Assembly: GCA_048173955.1 (NCBI GenBank)
Contig: DBEYOB010000185.1
Coordinates: forward strand, 1 to 59,197
Length of the DNA stretch: 59,197 nt
From: CAZUFB01 sp048173955
Lineage (GTDB): Bacteria; Actinomycetota; Coriobacteriia; Coriobacteriales; UMGS124
Reading direction: 5' to 3'
Made by a program: the position numbers and the translations under genes
Shown: in pieces, positions 27,876 to 37,078 of the stretch
Layout of the letters: every line of letters begins with the position of its first letter
Numbering within the stretch: position 1 is the stretch's first letter
The notes under the pieces: model-generated
What the model saw: the letters and a program-made list of their open reading frames with translations, nothing else
What the model was told of the DNA's origin: nothing
The model's database searches: none

Positions 27876-28499
27876 ATGGACGAAGCGTTCGACCACAGCT
27901 CGGCAAACGAGTTAAGACGGCTGCGCGTCGTTTCGGTCATGGACTATCTGAGCGAGACGACGCTGTTCAACAAACTCTCGGTGACCGACATCTGCAAGGC
28001 GGCGAACATCTCCCGCACGAGCTTCTATCGCCTCTTCGAAGATAAATTTGATGCTGCCAACTGGTATGTCCACACCGTATCACGCATCGGGCACGTCGAA
28101 TGCGGCAGGACCCTCTCCTGGCACGACGCAAGCATCGTCACGCTCTCAGGCCTCCTCATGATGAAGAACCTCCTCATGAGCACCAAGGTGTGCGACAGCT
28201 ACGACTCGTCGGAAAACACGGGCATCAGGCTGCGCATCCAGAGCTTGACCGAGACGGTCGAGCGCTTCCACGGCATCCCTCTGGATGGCGAGCTGGCCTT
28301 CCAGATTAAGTTCTTCGCCCGTTCCGAGGTACCGCTCGTACGGGAGTGGTACGCGGAGGCGGACTCGCTTCCCATCGAAGAGATGGCAGCCCATATAGAA
28401 TCGTGCGTTCCCCGTCGATTGCACGACGCCATCGCGCTTCCCAACGATCCGTCGCGCGGCGTACAGCTGACCTACAACCGGCTGGTCGCCTTGCTGTGA
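27876..28499 (+). CDS. TetR/AcrR-family regulator
   Basis: The 207-residue protein has a helix-turn-helix near residues 30-55 (FNKLSVTDICKAANISRTSFYRLFEDKFD) of the type seen in TetR proteins, followed by a helical ligand domain (MMKNLLMSTKV onward). AGGGAGGGC before the ATG at 27876 decides the start. It is divergent from the frameshifted Tat flavoprotein at 27577, the usual arrangement of a regulator and its target, so it probably controlled that gene. It ends 65 bases before the convergent ClC gene. Confidence 0.88.
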   Translation: MDEAFDHSSANELRRLRVVSVMDYLSETTLFNKLSVTDICKAANISRTSFYRLFEDKFDAANWYVHTVSRIGHVECGRTLSWHDASIVTLSGLLMMKNLLMSTKVCDSYDSSENTGIRLRIQSLTETVERFHGIPLDGELAFQIKFFARSEVPLVREWYAEADSLPIEEMAAHIESCVPRRLHDAIALPNDPSRGVQLTYNRLVALL

Positions 28500-28563
28500 C
28501 GGCAGGTGCGGAGCCCCCGACGGGATCGCCGGGGCGCACCATGGTGTCGACGTCCACCGCACC

Positions 28564-29880
28564 TCACCTGCCGCGCCGCCCTTCCCCGCCCCCGAACGTC
28601 GCCCGCACGGCTGCGCCGAACGCGTTGAACCCGGCGACCGTGTTGGACTGGTACAGGCTCACGCGCATCGTGGGGACAAAGCCGACGAGCGCCGCCGCGA
28701 CGAGCAGCGGGGCGAGGCCGAACCCGAACGCCTCGATCCCCAGGACGGCGGCTGCGAGCGGGCAGTTGCTCGCGGCGGCGAGCATGGCCACGAGCCCCAC
28801 GGCGGCGCACGCCCCGGCGTCGGCCCCCATGGCATGGCCGAGCGTGCAGCCCAGGCAGGCCCCCATGCACATCACCGGCATAATCTCGCCGCCCTTGAAG
28901 CCGCACCCGAGCACGAGCAGGGTGAGCGCGAACTTGCCCGCAAAGTCCCATGGGGCCGCCTCGCCGTGCAGCGCGGCAACCATCTGCGTGCCCCCGGTAC
29001 CCCAAAACCCGTCGAGCCCGCATACGTGGGCAACCGCGACGACGACCGCCCCGCCCACGAGCGCCATGGCCCACGGCTTCGAGAACCTCCCCCAGCTCAG
29101 ACGCTTCAGGCGGCCGAGGACCACGCAGAACAGCGCCCCCAACGCGCTCGCCGCGCACGCGACGGCGGCGCAGGGAAGCAGCTCGCCCGCGAGCGGATCC
29201 ATAGGGACGAGGTCGAACCACGCGTAGCCAACGTTAAACAGGCGCGCGACCCCGTAGCCCGCAAGCGCCGCGATCAGCACCGGGGCGCCGCGGCGCAGGC
29301 CCACGTGGGAGCGGGAGACCTCGGCCGCGAACAGGGCCGCCGAGAGCGGCGCGAACATGAGGGCGGAAAACGCCGCAGCCATCCCGCAGAGCACATACGT
29401 CCCCGCCCGGTCCTCACCGAGCAGGGCGAGCGCCGCACCGGCGCGCCGCTTGCGCCGCTCGACAGCGCCGGCGACGCCCGAGGCGAGCGAGCCGCCAAGC
29501 TGCAGGGCGGCGGCCTCCTTGCCCACCGACCCACCGAACAGGTCGGTCAGGCAGGTGCCGAGCAGGATGGCCGGGGCGAGCCCGAGCGGGACGGCGCGGT
29601 CCTCCCCCACGGCGCTCACCACCGTGTTGGTCGAGAAAAACCACGGCACGCGCAGCATGCGGTACAGCCCGACCGTCGCCAGGCCGCCGAGAGGCAGAAG
29701 CCAACAGAGCCAGGGGAACGAGGCGGTGAGCGCAGCGCAACCCTGCAGCGCGGCCGAGAGCGCAACCGCGCCCAGCCCGGCGACGACACCGACGAGGGCG
29801 ACCAAGGCGGTCCCCAGCGCATAGGCGCCCAGACGCGCCGCATCTATGTGCGCACCGCGTGCCACGGCTGTCGCCCGCAC
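28564..29880 (-). CDS. ClC-family anion transporter, possibly CLC-F type
   Basis: The 438-residue protein has about eleven membrane segments. Filter motifs differ from classical ClC chloride channels: STNTV replaces GSGIP, GGSVGKEAA stands at the GKEGP position, and GFKGGEIMP stands at the GxFxP position. The STNTV and GFKGGE forms recall the branch that includes bacterial fluoride exporters, so fluoride/proton antiport is possible but not shown. The GTG at 29880 is chosen because GGAGGAAGG lies just upstream and a second GTG at 29865 lacks one. It is the last gene of a three-gene minus-strand operon, 29 bases after the aldehyde dehydrogenase gene. Confidence 0.85.
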   Translation of the reverse strand: MRATAVARGAHIDAARLGAYALGTALVALVGVVAGLGAVALSAALQGCAALTASFPWLCWLLPLGGLATVGLYRMLRVPWFFSTNTVVSAVGEDRAVPLGLAPAILLGTCLTDLFGGSVGKEAAALQLGGSLASGVAGAVERRKRRAGAALALLGEDRAGTYVLCGMAAAFSALMFAPLSAALFAAEVSRSHVGLRRGAPVLIAALAGYGVARLFNVGYAWFDLVPMDPLAGELLPCAAVACAASALGALFCVVLGRLKRLSWGRFSKPWAMALVGGAVVVAVAHVCGLDGFWGTGGTQMVAALHGEAAPWDFAGKFALTLLVLGCGFKGGEIMPVMCMGACLGCTLGHAMGADAGACAAVGLVAMLAAASNCPLAAAVLGIEAFGFGLAPLLVAAALVGFVPTMRVSLYQSNTVAGFNAFGAAVRATFGGGEGRRGR

Positions 29881-29909
29881 CCCTTCCTCCGGACCGGCCT
29901 TCCTCCGGA

Positions 29910-31370
29910 CTAGCGCAAAAACATCCTCACCAAGCGTTCCTTGAGCTTCGAGTAGGGCTGGTAGCGCATGGAAAGGTCGAGCCACAGGCCCTTTTTGAGC
30001 ACGCTCTTCTCGTGGCTGAACGTCTCGAAGCTCTTGCGGCCGTGGTAGGAGCCGATGCCGCTCGCGCCCACGCCGCCAAAGCCCATGCGGCTCGTGGCAA
30101 GGTGCACGATCGTGTCGTTGACGCACCCGCCGCCGAACGGGACGTGCAGCAGGAACCGCTCCTCGAGCGCCTTGTCGCGCGTGAACAGGTAGAGCGCGAG
30201 CGGCTTCTCGCGCGCTTTGATGAAGCCCTCGGCCTCCTCGGGGGTGCGGTAGGTCAGGACGGGCAGCACCGGGCCGAATATCTCCTCGCCCATCACGGCG
30301 TCGTCGCCCGTCACGCCGCACATCACGGTAGGCTCGATCTGGAGCGTCTCGCGCCGGCCGTGTCCGCCGTACGCGACCTTGGCGGGGTCGATGAGCCCCA
30401 TCACCCGGTCGAAGTGCTTGGCGTTCACCATGTGGCCCCAGTCGGGATTGGCGAAGGCGTCCTCGCCGTACATCTTGGCGATCTGCGCCTTGAGCTTCTC
30501 GACGAGCTCGCCGGCGATGCGCTCGTCGGCCAAGACGTAGTCGGGCGCCACGCAGGTCTGCCCGCAGTTGAGATACTTGCCGAAGGCGATGCGCGCCGCG
30601 GCGACGTCAAGGTCGGCGTCGGCCGCCACCACGCAGGGGCTCTTGCCGCCGAGCTCGAGGCTCACCGGCGTGGGCCACTTCGACGCCTTTTCCATCACAA
30701 GCTTGCCCACCGCGACCGACCCGGTGAAGAAGACGTAGTCGAAACGCTGCTCGAGCAGCTCGGCGTTCTCCGCGCGGCCGCCGAGCACCGCATCAACATG
30801 GCCGCGCTCGAACGCCTCCGCGACGATCTCGGCGACGATGCGCGAGGTTGCCGGCGAATAGGCGCTCGGCTTCACCACGCAGCAGTTGCCCGCCGCCACG
30901 GCGCCGATGAGCGGCTCGACCGTGAGCATGAAGGGGTAGTTCCACGGCGACATCACGAGCGCGACGCCGTAGGGCTCGGGCACGCGGCGGTAGCTCGAGG
31001 GGAAGTTGGCGAGGTCGCTCGGCACGACGCGGCGCGGCTTGGCCCAGCGCCGTACGTGCTTGAGCTGGTAGGACAGCTCCGCCAGGGTGAGACCGACCTC
31101 GCACATGTACGACTCGAACGCCGACTTGCCGAGGTCCGCCTTGACGGCTTCCTCGATGTCGGCCTCGCGGCGGCAGACGACCTCCCGCAGGCGGCGCAGG
31201 GAGGCGATGCGGTAATCCACGTCGATCGTCCTGCCGGTGGCGAAGAACGCCCGCTGGCGCTCCACGATCTCCGCGATGGCATCCGGGACGAAAGCCGACC
31301 CGCTTGCCACCGTCCCGCCAGCCACCTTCTCGGCCGCCGTTCCGCCCGTTGCCACGTCCGTCGTCGCCAT
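29910..31370 (-). CDS. Aldehyde dehydrogenase, class 3-like
   Basis: The 486-residue protein has SPWNYPF at 141-147, FTGS at 215-218, the general base Glu in LELGGKSP (239) and the nucleophile Cys 273 in NCGQTC, all in order. The short NAD(P)-binding linker and the C-terminal hydrophobic/basic end (MRYQPYSKLKERLVRMFLR) are like class 3 enzymes, which oxidise fatty or aromatic aldehydes and may sit at the membrane. It lies 23 bases after the alcohol dehydrogenase gene, so alcohol may be carried through aldehyde to acid by this operon. Confidence 0.93.
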   Translation of the reverse strand: MATTDVATGGTAAEKVAGGTVASGSAFVPDAIAEIVERQRAFFATGRTIDVDYRIASLRRLREVVCRREADIEEAVKADLGKSAFESYMCEVGLTLAELSYQLKHVRRWAKPRRVVPSDLANFPSSYRRVPEPYGVALVMSPWNYPFMLTVEPLIGAVAAGNCCVVKPSAYSPATSRIVAEIVAEAFERGHVDAVLGGRAENAELLEQRFDYVFFTGSVAVGKLVMEKASKWPTPVSLELGGKSPCVVAADADLDVAAARIAFGKYLNCGQTCVAPDYVLADERIAGELVEKLKAQIAKMYGEDAFANPDWGHMVNAKHFDRVMGLIDPAKVAYGGHGRRETLQIEPTVMCGVTGDDAVMGEEIFGPVLPVLTYRTPEEAEGFIKAREKPLALYLFTRDKALEERFLLHVPFGGGCVNDTIVHLATSRMGFGGVGASGIGSYHGRKSFETFSHEKSVLKKGLWLDLSMRYQPYSKLKERLVRMFLR

Positions 31371-31393
31371 GTCCGCGGTCCTCCCTCTCCGTC

Positions 31394-32593
31394 CTACGCC
31401 ATCACCATGCGGTAGATCTGCTCGAGCTCGCCGGCGTCCATGAGGCGCGGTACCGGGTAGAGCGGGTTGCTCTCCTTGTCGGCGTGCGCTGCCATGGCGG
31501 GGATGTCCTCCTCGCAGATGCCCTCGAGCTTGTCGGGGATGCCGAGCGAGGCGTTGAGCTCGCGGAACCAGTCGATGAAGAGCTGCGACGCCTCGGCGTC
31601 AGAGGCGCTGAAGGGGGCGACGCCGGCCGCGCGCGCCAGGGCACCCAGGCGCTTGTGGCAGCTCGCGCCGTAGAGGTCGAGCACGTAGGGGCAGACCACG
31701 GCGTTGGCCAGCCCGTGCGGGATGCCGTACTGCCCGCCGAGCGAATGCGCCACGCCGTGCACGTAGCCCACGTACGACTTGGTGAAGGCCGCACCGGCGC
31801 AGAAGGCGGCGTGCAGCATGCCGGCGCGCGCCTCGGCGTCGCTCCCGTCGTCGTAGGCGCGCTTGAGGAACGCCCGGATGAGGCGCACGGCGTTCTCGGC
31901 GTTGGCGCGGGTCTCCTTGGTGGTGGAGCGGCCGATGTACGCCTCGACCGCGTGCACGAGCGCGTCGATGCCCGTGGTGCTCGTGACCTGCTTGGGCAGG
32001 CCGAGCGTGGTGCGGTAGTCGAGCACCGCCACGCGCGGGATGAGCGGGAAGTCGTTGATGGGGTACTTGTAGTGGGTCGCGCTGTCGGTGATGACGGCGG
32101 CCAGCGTGGTCTCCGAGCCCGTGCCCGCCGTGGTGGGCACCGCCACGAGCAGGGGCAGGCGCTTGCGCACGCGCAGGATACCGCGCATCTTGGCGACGGG
32201 CTGGCGGGGCTTGACGATGCGCGCGCCGGCCGCCTTGGCGCAGTCCATCGAGGAGCCGCCGCCGAAGGCGACAAGCGCGTCGCAACCTTGTTCGAGATAG
32301 AGCGCCCGGGCCGCCTCGACGTTGTCGACCGTGGGGTTGGCCACCGTTTCGTCGAACACCGTGTAGGCGACGCCGTCGGCGGCAAGCGCCGCCTTGAGGT
32401 TGTCGATGAGGCCCAGGGAGTGGATCACCTTGTCGGTCACGATGAGCGGGTGCTTGGAGCCCTCGCGCTCGAGCAGGCCGGGCACCTCGTCGACCGACTC
32501 GAGGATCTTGGGCTCCCGGTAGGGCAAAAACGGCAGCGCGAGCCACAGCACGGTCTGAAAGGTGCGGCAGTACGCCTTGCGCAGCGGGTTCAC
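31394..32593 (-). CDS. Iron-containing alcohol dehydrogenase
   Basis: This 399-residue group III alcohol dehydrogenase has the nucleotide-binding GGGSSMDCAKA, PTTAGTGSE, and metal ligands in GIDALVHAVEAYIG (Asp, His), HGVAHSLGG and HGLAN. A short hydrophobic N-terminus (LWLALPFLPY) suggests membrane association. The GTG at 32593 has AGGAGAGGA eight bases upstream. A longer frame to 32827 crosses hairpin repeat H1 and is not coding. It is the first gene of the alcohol dehydrogenase, aldehyde dehydrogenase, ClC operon. Confidence 0.93.
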   Translation of the reverse strand: MNPLRKAYCRTFQTVLWLALPFLPYREPKILESVDEVPGLLEREGSKHPLIVTDKVIHSLGLIDNLKAALAADGVAYTVFDETVANPTVDNVEAARALYLEQGCDALVAFGGGSSMDCAKAAGARIVKPRQPVAKMRGILRVRKRLPLLVAVPTTAGTGSETTLAAVITDSATHYKYPINDFPLIPRVAVLDYRTTLGLPKQVTSTTGIDALVHAVEAYIGRSTTKETRANAENAVRLIRAFLKRAYDDGSDAEARAGMLHAAFCAGAAFTKSYVGYVHGVAHSLGGQYGIPHGLANAVVCPYVLDLYGASCHKRLGALARAAGVAPFSASDAEASQLFIDWFRELNASLGIPDKLEGICEEDIPAMAAHADKESNPLYPVPRLMDAGELEQIYRMVMA

Positions 32594-32730
32594 GGGCGGG
32601 TCCTCTCCTGATGCGGGGCCGGGCGCGGGCCCGAAATCGGGCACGGGGCCGGAAACGACGCCGACGGTCCCGACGTGCAGCCGGGCAACGCAACATCGGC
32701 GGTTAAATCGAGAAGGATACCACTCCGGAA

Positions 32731-32806
32731 CCTTACGCGAAACGCTGGCACGGTTTTTCGAAAGATTCCGTGCCAGCGTTTCGCGTAAGTTATTCAATGA
32801 TTGATT
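32731..32806. repeat. Hairpin repeat H, copy 1
   Basis: A perfect 22-bp stem (32732-32753 with 32768-32789; arm begins CTTACGCGAAACGCTGG) closes a 14-base loop. It is followed by TTATTCAATGATTGAT. The same ~76 bases occur as a direct repeat at 34861-34936, on the other side of the AAA-ATPase gene. Confidence 0.9.
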
Positions 32807-32866
32807 GTTTGACGAAAGGATGCACACTTGGGGTGCGCAGGACCGCCCGGAAAGACTGCTGCAACC

Positions 32867-34720
32867 CTACTCTGCCCACCCGCAGGCAACCGCCGCATGT
32901 CTTCCGAAGAACGCTATGCCCCAGCGCATGCGCCCTGCCGCACAGGCAGGGAGAGGGTCGGCATCGTAGCCGCGCCGGGCGATCTGATCGAGCGCTTCTT
33001 GCGCAAGCGCGCGCATCTTTCCCTCGTCAAGAGGTTCCCGCTCGTCGTGTCGGCGGAACTTCACTTCGATCGTCACACGCGGCCGGACAGCGGGAGCGCT
33101 GTACGATTCGGGAGACCCGGCGGGCACGGGCACCGGCTCCAACCGGATGTCATAGAGCCCAAACCCTCCCTCTCGATTGGAGCGCGGATTTTCGTAGCCG
33201 GGCAAGCCAAAGCAAAGTCCCAGCATCAGCATATGGCAGCTGTTCTCGGATGCGAAATCGTGGATACCCACCGTATCGCGCGCCACACGGTTAAGCTCCT
33301 CCTCGACCAGCTCCGCATTGCCGGCGGACAAAGCCGTCTGCAAGCTGAGCAGACGGGTCGAGCCGCCCACCTCGCCTCTGAAACGCTCCACCACCTCGCT
33401 CCGATAAAGCCGCATGACCTCGAGGTTGGGGATGCGCAGAGGCCGAGGCAGCACGGTATCGTCGGGCGCCACGGTCAGGTCGGTAGTCAGGTAGCCTGCC
33501 AGATAGAGCATGGACCAAATCGCTTCGCCGCCAACACCCGTCTCGGGAAAAACAATGCCGAGATCGAGCGCCTTCACAACAGTTCCGCCCGGCTCGAGCA
33601 GGGAATAGACTTCCGCCAGCGTTTCGCTGTCCGACCTGCGTATGAGGCTTTCGAGCACCTCGTTTCCCGAGGTGTTGGCCCAATACGTGCCAGGAACGCA
33701 ACCGCGCTCGAAGTAGTTGAGAACGCTCCAGGGATTGTAGACGTCGGTGTTCCCGAAGCGGTAACCGTCATACCACACCCGCGCCTCGTCTACCGAATCG
33801 GGGCAGCCGAGATATTCCGCCAACGCCCGGACTTCCGCCGCAGTAAACCCATACCGCTCGTCAAAGCGGTCGTCCAGCGCCGTCGACACGCGAAGGTTGT
33901 TCAGGTCGGAGAAGATCGACTCCTTGGTGATGCGCTGCACCCCCGTGAGGCAGGCAAAGGCAAGGACGTCTCCCCCGTCTTTGAGCGCACCGGTAAGCCA
34001 GGTCTTCAAAAAGCTCACGGCCGCACGATAGTAGCCCCCACCCGGCGCCGAATACGCGGCCATGACCGGTGCGTCGTATTCGTCGATGAGCACGACAACC
34101 GCTTGCCGATGATGCTTGCGTAGCAGCGACGCCAACATGAGCAGCGACGCGGCATAGTCCGCCTCGTCGGCCTCGCCGGTCCGGATACTCGAGAAATAAG
34201 AGCGGTCGGCCTCGTCAAGCGCCCCGGAGTCAAGCAGGTAGGCATGCCTGCCATACTCCCGCGCGACCATGTTTTTAATCGCACCATATGCCTGATCCCA
34301 CGTATCTCCCTTCGCCGTCCTCAGGCTCAGGTGGATAACGGGGTAGCGGCCTTGATGCGCACGATAGCAACCGTCGCCCGCCTCCCAGACCTCGGTGCCC
34401 TCGAACAGCGGGGCGCGCGAACACCCGTCGGGAGGAATCTCAAAGAACGACTTCATCATGGTCATGTTGAGCGTTTTTCCAAAACGGCGCTGCCTGCAGA
34501 ACAACGTGGCGAGGTAGCCGCTCTCGATGACGTCGGCAATCAGCATCGTCTTGTCCACCAGCACCGAGCGGCCCATGGCACGCTCGAAGCCGTCGTCGCC
34601 GATGGGAAGCTTCTTGCGCCCAGAGCGATCGATGATGCGGGCGGCAGGCGCACGCCAAATTCCGTTGCCGCAAGCCTCAATTCGGGAGACTTGGGGCAGC
34701 GAATCGCCATCAATGGACAT
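32867..34720 (-). CDS. AAA-ATPase-like protein with C-terminal PD-(D/E)XK nuclease domain
   Basis: The 617-residue protein is the intact member of a family seen three times here. The N-terminal ATPase-like domain has LVDKT, the P-loop variant CRQRRFGKTLN (residues 75-85) and Walker B VVLIDEYDAPV. The middle holds VWYDGYRFGNTDVYNPWSV. The C-terminal nuclease-like domain has GLYDIRLEP and IEVKFRR, the D...E-x-K active-site pattern. Such proteins (AAA-ATPase_like plus PDDEXK_9) are common in gut bacteria in many copies; their target is unknown and a role in defence or mobile-element biology has been suspected. GGGGAGG sits before the Met at 34720. The gene is flanked by direct copies of hairpin repeat H. 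Confidence 0.92.
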   Translation of the reverse strand: MSIDGDSLPQVSRIEACGNGIWRAPAARIIDRSGRKKLPIGDDGFERAMGRSVLVDKTMLIADVIESGYLATLFCRQRRFGKTLNMTMMKSFFEIPPDGCSRAPLFEGTEVWEAGDGCYRAHQGRYPVIHLSLRTAKGDTWDQAYGAIKNMVAREYGRHAYLLDSGALDEADRSYFSSIRTGEADEADYAASLLMLASLLRKHHRQAVVVLIDEYDAPVMAAYSAPGGGYYRAAVSFLKTWLTGALKDGGDVLAFACLTGVQRITKESIFSDLNNLRVSTALDDRFDERYGFTAAEVRALAEYLGCPDSVDEARVWYDGYRFGNTDVYNPWSVLNYFERGCVPGTYWANTSGNEVLESLIRRSDSETLAEVYSLLEPGGTVVKALDLGIVFPETGVGGEAIWSMLYLAGYLTTDLTVAPDDTVLPRPLRIPNLEVMRLYRSEVVERFRGEVGGSTRLLSLQTALSAGNAELVEEELNRVARDTVGIHDFASENSCHMLMLGLCFGLPGYENPRSNREGGFGLYDIRLEPVPVPAGSPESYSAPAVRPRVTIEVKFRRHDEREPLDEGKMRALAQEALDQIARRGYDADPLPACAAGRMRWGIAFFGRHAAVACGWAE

Positions 34721-34860
34721 TGGAGCCTCCCCGTCGTTCCGCAAACCGGACACCCTTCTCTAAAAGAAGTATAACCGTACCGCATCGGGCATATCCGTCG
34801 ACAAGCACCCGCCTGCAAACACATATACAGCGTGCTCGGGTAAAAAACTTACGTACGAAA

Positions 34861-34936
34861 ACTTACGCGAAACGCTGGCACGGTTTTTCGAGAAATTCCG
34901 TGCCAGCCGTTCGCGTAAGTTATTCAATGATTGATC
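34861..34936. repeat. Hairpin repeat H, copy 2
   Basis: Same structure as the copy at 32731-32806: left arm identical, loop changed at a few bases, and two adjacent changes in the right arm (GCCGTT for GCGTTT) that are not compensated. The tail TTATTCAATGATTGAT is identical. Confidence 0.9.
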
Positions 34937-34985
34937 GTATGGACATCGCACCTACGTACTGGCCTCACGCCTACGCCCCCGAGCG

Positions 34986-36194
34986 TCACCGCGTCAAAAC
35001 CAGCTGCTCCCCCGCGGTCGTCTCGAACGTCACCGATGCCACGGCCTCGACGTCCACAAAGCGGTTGAAGACGAAGAAGGTGCCGACAGAGTCCGATCCG
35101 AGCGTGAAGACCGTGTTGTCCACCAGCTCGGGCGCGTTCTCTTTGTCGTCGAACTCGTAGTACCGGTCGTCTTTCACGACGTACTCGGTGCCGTCGGAGA
35201 ACGCCACGACGCAGCGCCGGTAGAATCCCGGATCCATTGTCTCAATCGACTCTGACGCAACCATGCCGAGCGGCGACATGCTCACCGTCTCGCCCGTCTC
35301 GGCGGCGAACACGCTTGCGGGGATGGCCGCCTCGGGGGCATACGTTATGGTCGGCCCCGCAAGACGTCCACTTTCCTCGTCCCACACGGAAAGCTGCCAC
35401 CTATAGCCGTTCTCGTCGCGCTCGCCGAAGGGCGGGCAGAAGTACTGGACGGCATGGAGCTCGGCTTCCGTCGAAAGCAGCTCGTCTTTGACGCTCCGCT
35501 GGTCGAAGGATATGCCGCCCGTCATGCCGTTTCCTATGCCGCGCTGCGTGGCGCCCTCGATATGCACGCCTCGAATCGGTGCGTCGGGCATGAACCCGAA
35601 ATGCCCGTAATAGCCGTCGACCTCCCCCACGCCGTCGGGGTTCGACAGCGTGTAGGTGGCCACGCCTATGCCGTTCTCGTCGACGACCACCTCGTCGACC
35701 GTAAGCGTATAACCGTTTGCCGAGACGCTTTGACCCACCGTTCCCACAAAGGGACCCAAGATGCGCTCGGCGTTCGCCGGGTCGGTCTGCACCCAGGTCA
35801 TCTCGGCAAGCCGGCAGGTCGAGTCCTTGCCTTCCACGGGAATGTCGCGCGCCTCGACGTCCCCCTGGCCCTTGTCGCCAAAGGCGCTCTGGAAGAAGTT
35901 CGACTGCACCGCGGCGTAGGCCCCGCCGCCCGCCAAGGCCGCAGAGAGCGTCGCGCCGATTACGACCGCACGCACCGGGATGCGGTGGACGCGGTGCCCG
36001 CGCGTGTTTCTGTTGGAGGTCCCTGCCATGCGAATCACCCTTTCTGCCATGTCGTCTGGAGCATCGATGGGAGAAAACGCCTCACGGAACAGAACGCGGG
36101 CGCGCTCGTCGTTCGGCACCCGCGCATGCGTCCCTTTCGAGCCACTGCCCCCGAAACAATCGCATTCCTCGCGGTCGAACATCTCGTGTTTCAT
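34986..36194 (-). CDS. Predicted membrane anti-sigma partner (DUF4179-like), copy 1
   Basis: The 402-residue protein has a ~70-residue cytoplasmic head, one membrane span (VVIGATLSAALAGGGAYAAV) and a large outer domain. Right after the span comes QSNFFQSAFGDKGQGDVE, shared with the second copy at 37079-38362 (QTDFFQSAFGDKGQEDVE). The outer part has two beta-rich lobes (ANGYTLTVDEVVVDENGIGVATYTL; MSPLGMVAS). By position and layout it is the membrane partner, probably an anti-sigma factor, of the ECF sigma gene before it. The ATG overlaps the original sigma stop codon (ATGA), indicating translational coupling. Confidence 0.8.
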   Translation of the reverse strand: MKHEMFDREECDCFGGSGSKGTHARVPNDERARVLFREAFSPIDAPDDMAERVIRMAGTSNRNTRGHRVHRIPVRAVVIGATLSAALAGGGAYAAVQSNFFQSAFGDKGQGDVEARDIPVEGKDSTCRLAEMTWVQTDPANAERILGPFVGTVGQSVSANGYTLTVDEVVVDENGIGVATYTLSNPDGVGEVDGYYGHFGFMPDAPIRGVHIEGATQRGIGNGMTGGISFDQRSVKDELLSTEAELHAVQYFCPPFGERDENGYRWQLSVWDEESGRLAGPTITYAPEAAIPASVFAAETGETVSMSPLGMVASESIETMDPGFYRRCVVAFSDGTEYVVKDDRYYEFDDKENAPELVDNTVFTLGSDSVGTFFVFNRFVDVEAVASVTFETTAGEQLVLTR

Positions 36195-36683
36195 CGCGCA
36201 CCGCCCTTCTCGTCGCAGCCGCCGTCGAGGATTCCCCTAAGCCTGCGCCGACCCCGCGCAAGCCACGCGCGCCGTCGACGCGGGAACACCGAGCAGCTCG
36301 GCCACCTCGCCCGTCGCATAGCCCTCGAAGTAGTAGAGGTAGACCGCACCGCGATAGCGCACCGGCAGCTCCATCACCGCGCGGACAAGCTCCGCATGGC
36401 GGGAGCTTGGGGCTGCGAGCGTCTCGATGTAGTCGTCGATGTTTTCGGGACGCCGCCGCAGCACGCGGTAGAGCGACGTGCACTCGTTGACGGTGACGCG
36501 GATAAGCCAACGCTTGACATGCTCCTCGCCTTCGAACCTCCGCTCCGAGCAATACAGCTTGAGCAGCACATTCTGCACAACGTCCTCGGCGTCGGCGCGG
36601 TTTTGCAGATAGCCGAAGGCCAGCCGGTACATCGTGCCCTTATACGCGTTCACCTCCCTTGTGAACAGCGCCTCGTCGCGCAT
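36191..36683 (-). pseudogene. ECF RNA-polymerase sigma factor, frameshifted in region 4
   Basis: Start at Met 36683 (MRDEALFTREVNAYKGTMYR). Region 2 (RLAFGYLQNRADAEDVVQNV) and region 4 up to GEVAELLGVPASTARV are normal. Then the frame changes and stops at 36237 after ACAGSAQA. In the next frame the expected end continues as LARGRRRLRGILDG and stops at 36191, overlapping the partner ATG by ATGA, exactly like the second copy. So a small deletion or insertion near 36264-36270 has removed the end of the recognition helix. The 148-residue product may be inactive or altered. Confidence 0.85.
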
Positions 36684-36803
36684 GTCAGACCCCCAACCGT
36701 TGTTGTCGCCGGGGCTGCGCCATGGCTCCCAAGTCATCGCACCGCGCGCAAGTGCGAACCGGCAAGCAGGGCGAACCCTCCGTAAAAGATGCTCTCACCA
36801 CCC

Positions 36804-36832
36804 TATACGCGGGGGTGCGGCGGTTTGTTGCA
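36804..36832 (-). promoter_or_regulatory. Candidate ECF-type promoter of sigma copy 1
   Basis: On the minus strand TGCAAC (36827-36832) and CGTATA (36804-36809) are 17 bases apart, the AAC/CGT form of ECF sigma promoters, 121 bases before the start. It suggests autoregulation. Confidence 0.45.
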
Positions 36833-36979
36833 CGTCGAGCTGAAACTTTTTTCACGCGATTTGAGGCCATGGCAACTGGGGGCAGACGACAAGGCGGTCA
36901 TGGCAACAAAGCGGCCATAGGCGTCGCTTCGACAGCATCCCCGGCACGTCGGACCCCGCCACACGGCATGCTGGGTGAC

Positions 36980-37007
36980 AAAAAAGAGCCGGCCCGAAGG
37001 CCGGCTC
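36980..37007 (-). terminator. Rho-independent terminator of the second sigma operon
   Basis: On the minus strand GAGCCGGCC, a TTCG tetraloop and GGCCGGCTC form a perfect 9-bp hairpin followed by TTTTTT. It lies 72 bases past the stop of anti-sigma copy 2. This is the clearest intrinsic terminator in the window. With the promoter at 36804-36832 it fills the 395-base gap. Confidence 0.93.
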
Positions 37008-37078
37008 GCTCGTGCCGATTGCCATCCGCGGCATACTGCCCGCGGCATGCCCGATGCAGGCGCTACACCTGCGAGGCG

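Noticed and set aside
32731..32827. Short peptide conserved in both hairpin copies (SLNNLRE...SVSRK)
   Set aside because: The reading frame is simply the two arms of the hairpin. Differences between the copies are not biased to silent positions and no ribosome site is present.
32594..32827. N-terminal extension of the iron alcohol dehydrogenase
   Set aside because: The extension would be coded by hairpin repeat H1 and lacks family similarity. The GTG at 32593 has a good ribosome site.
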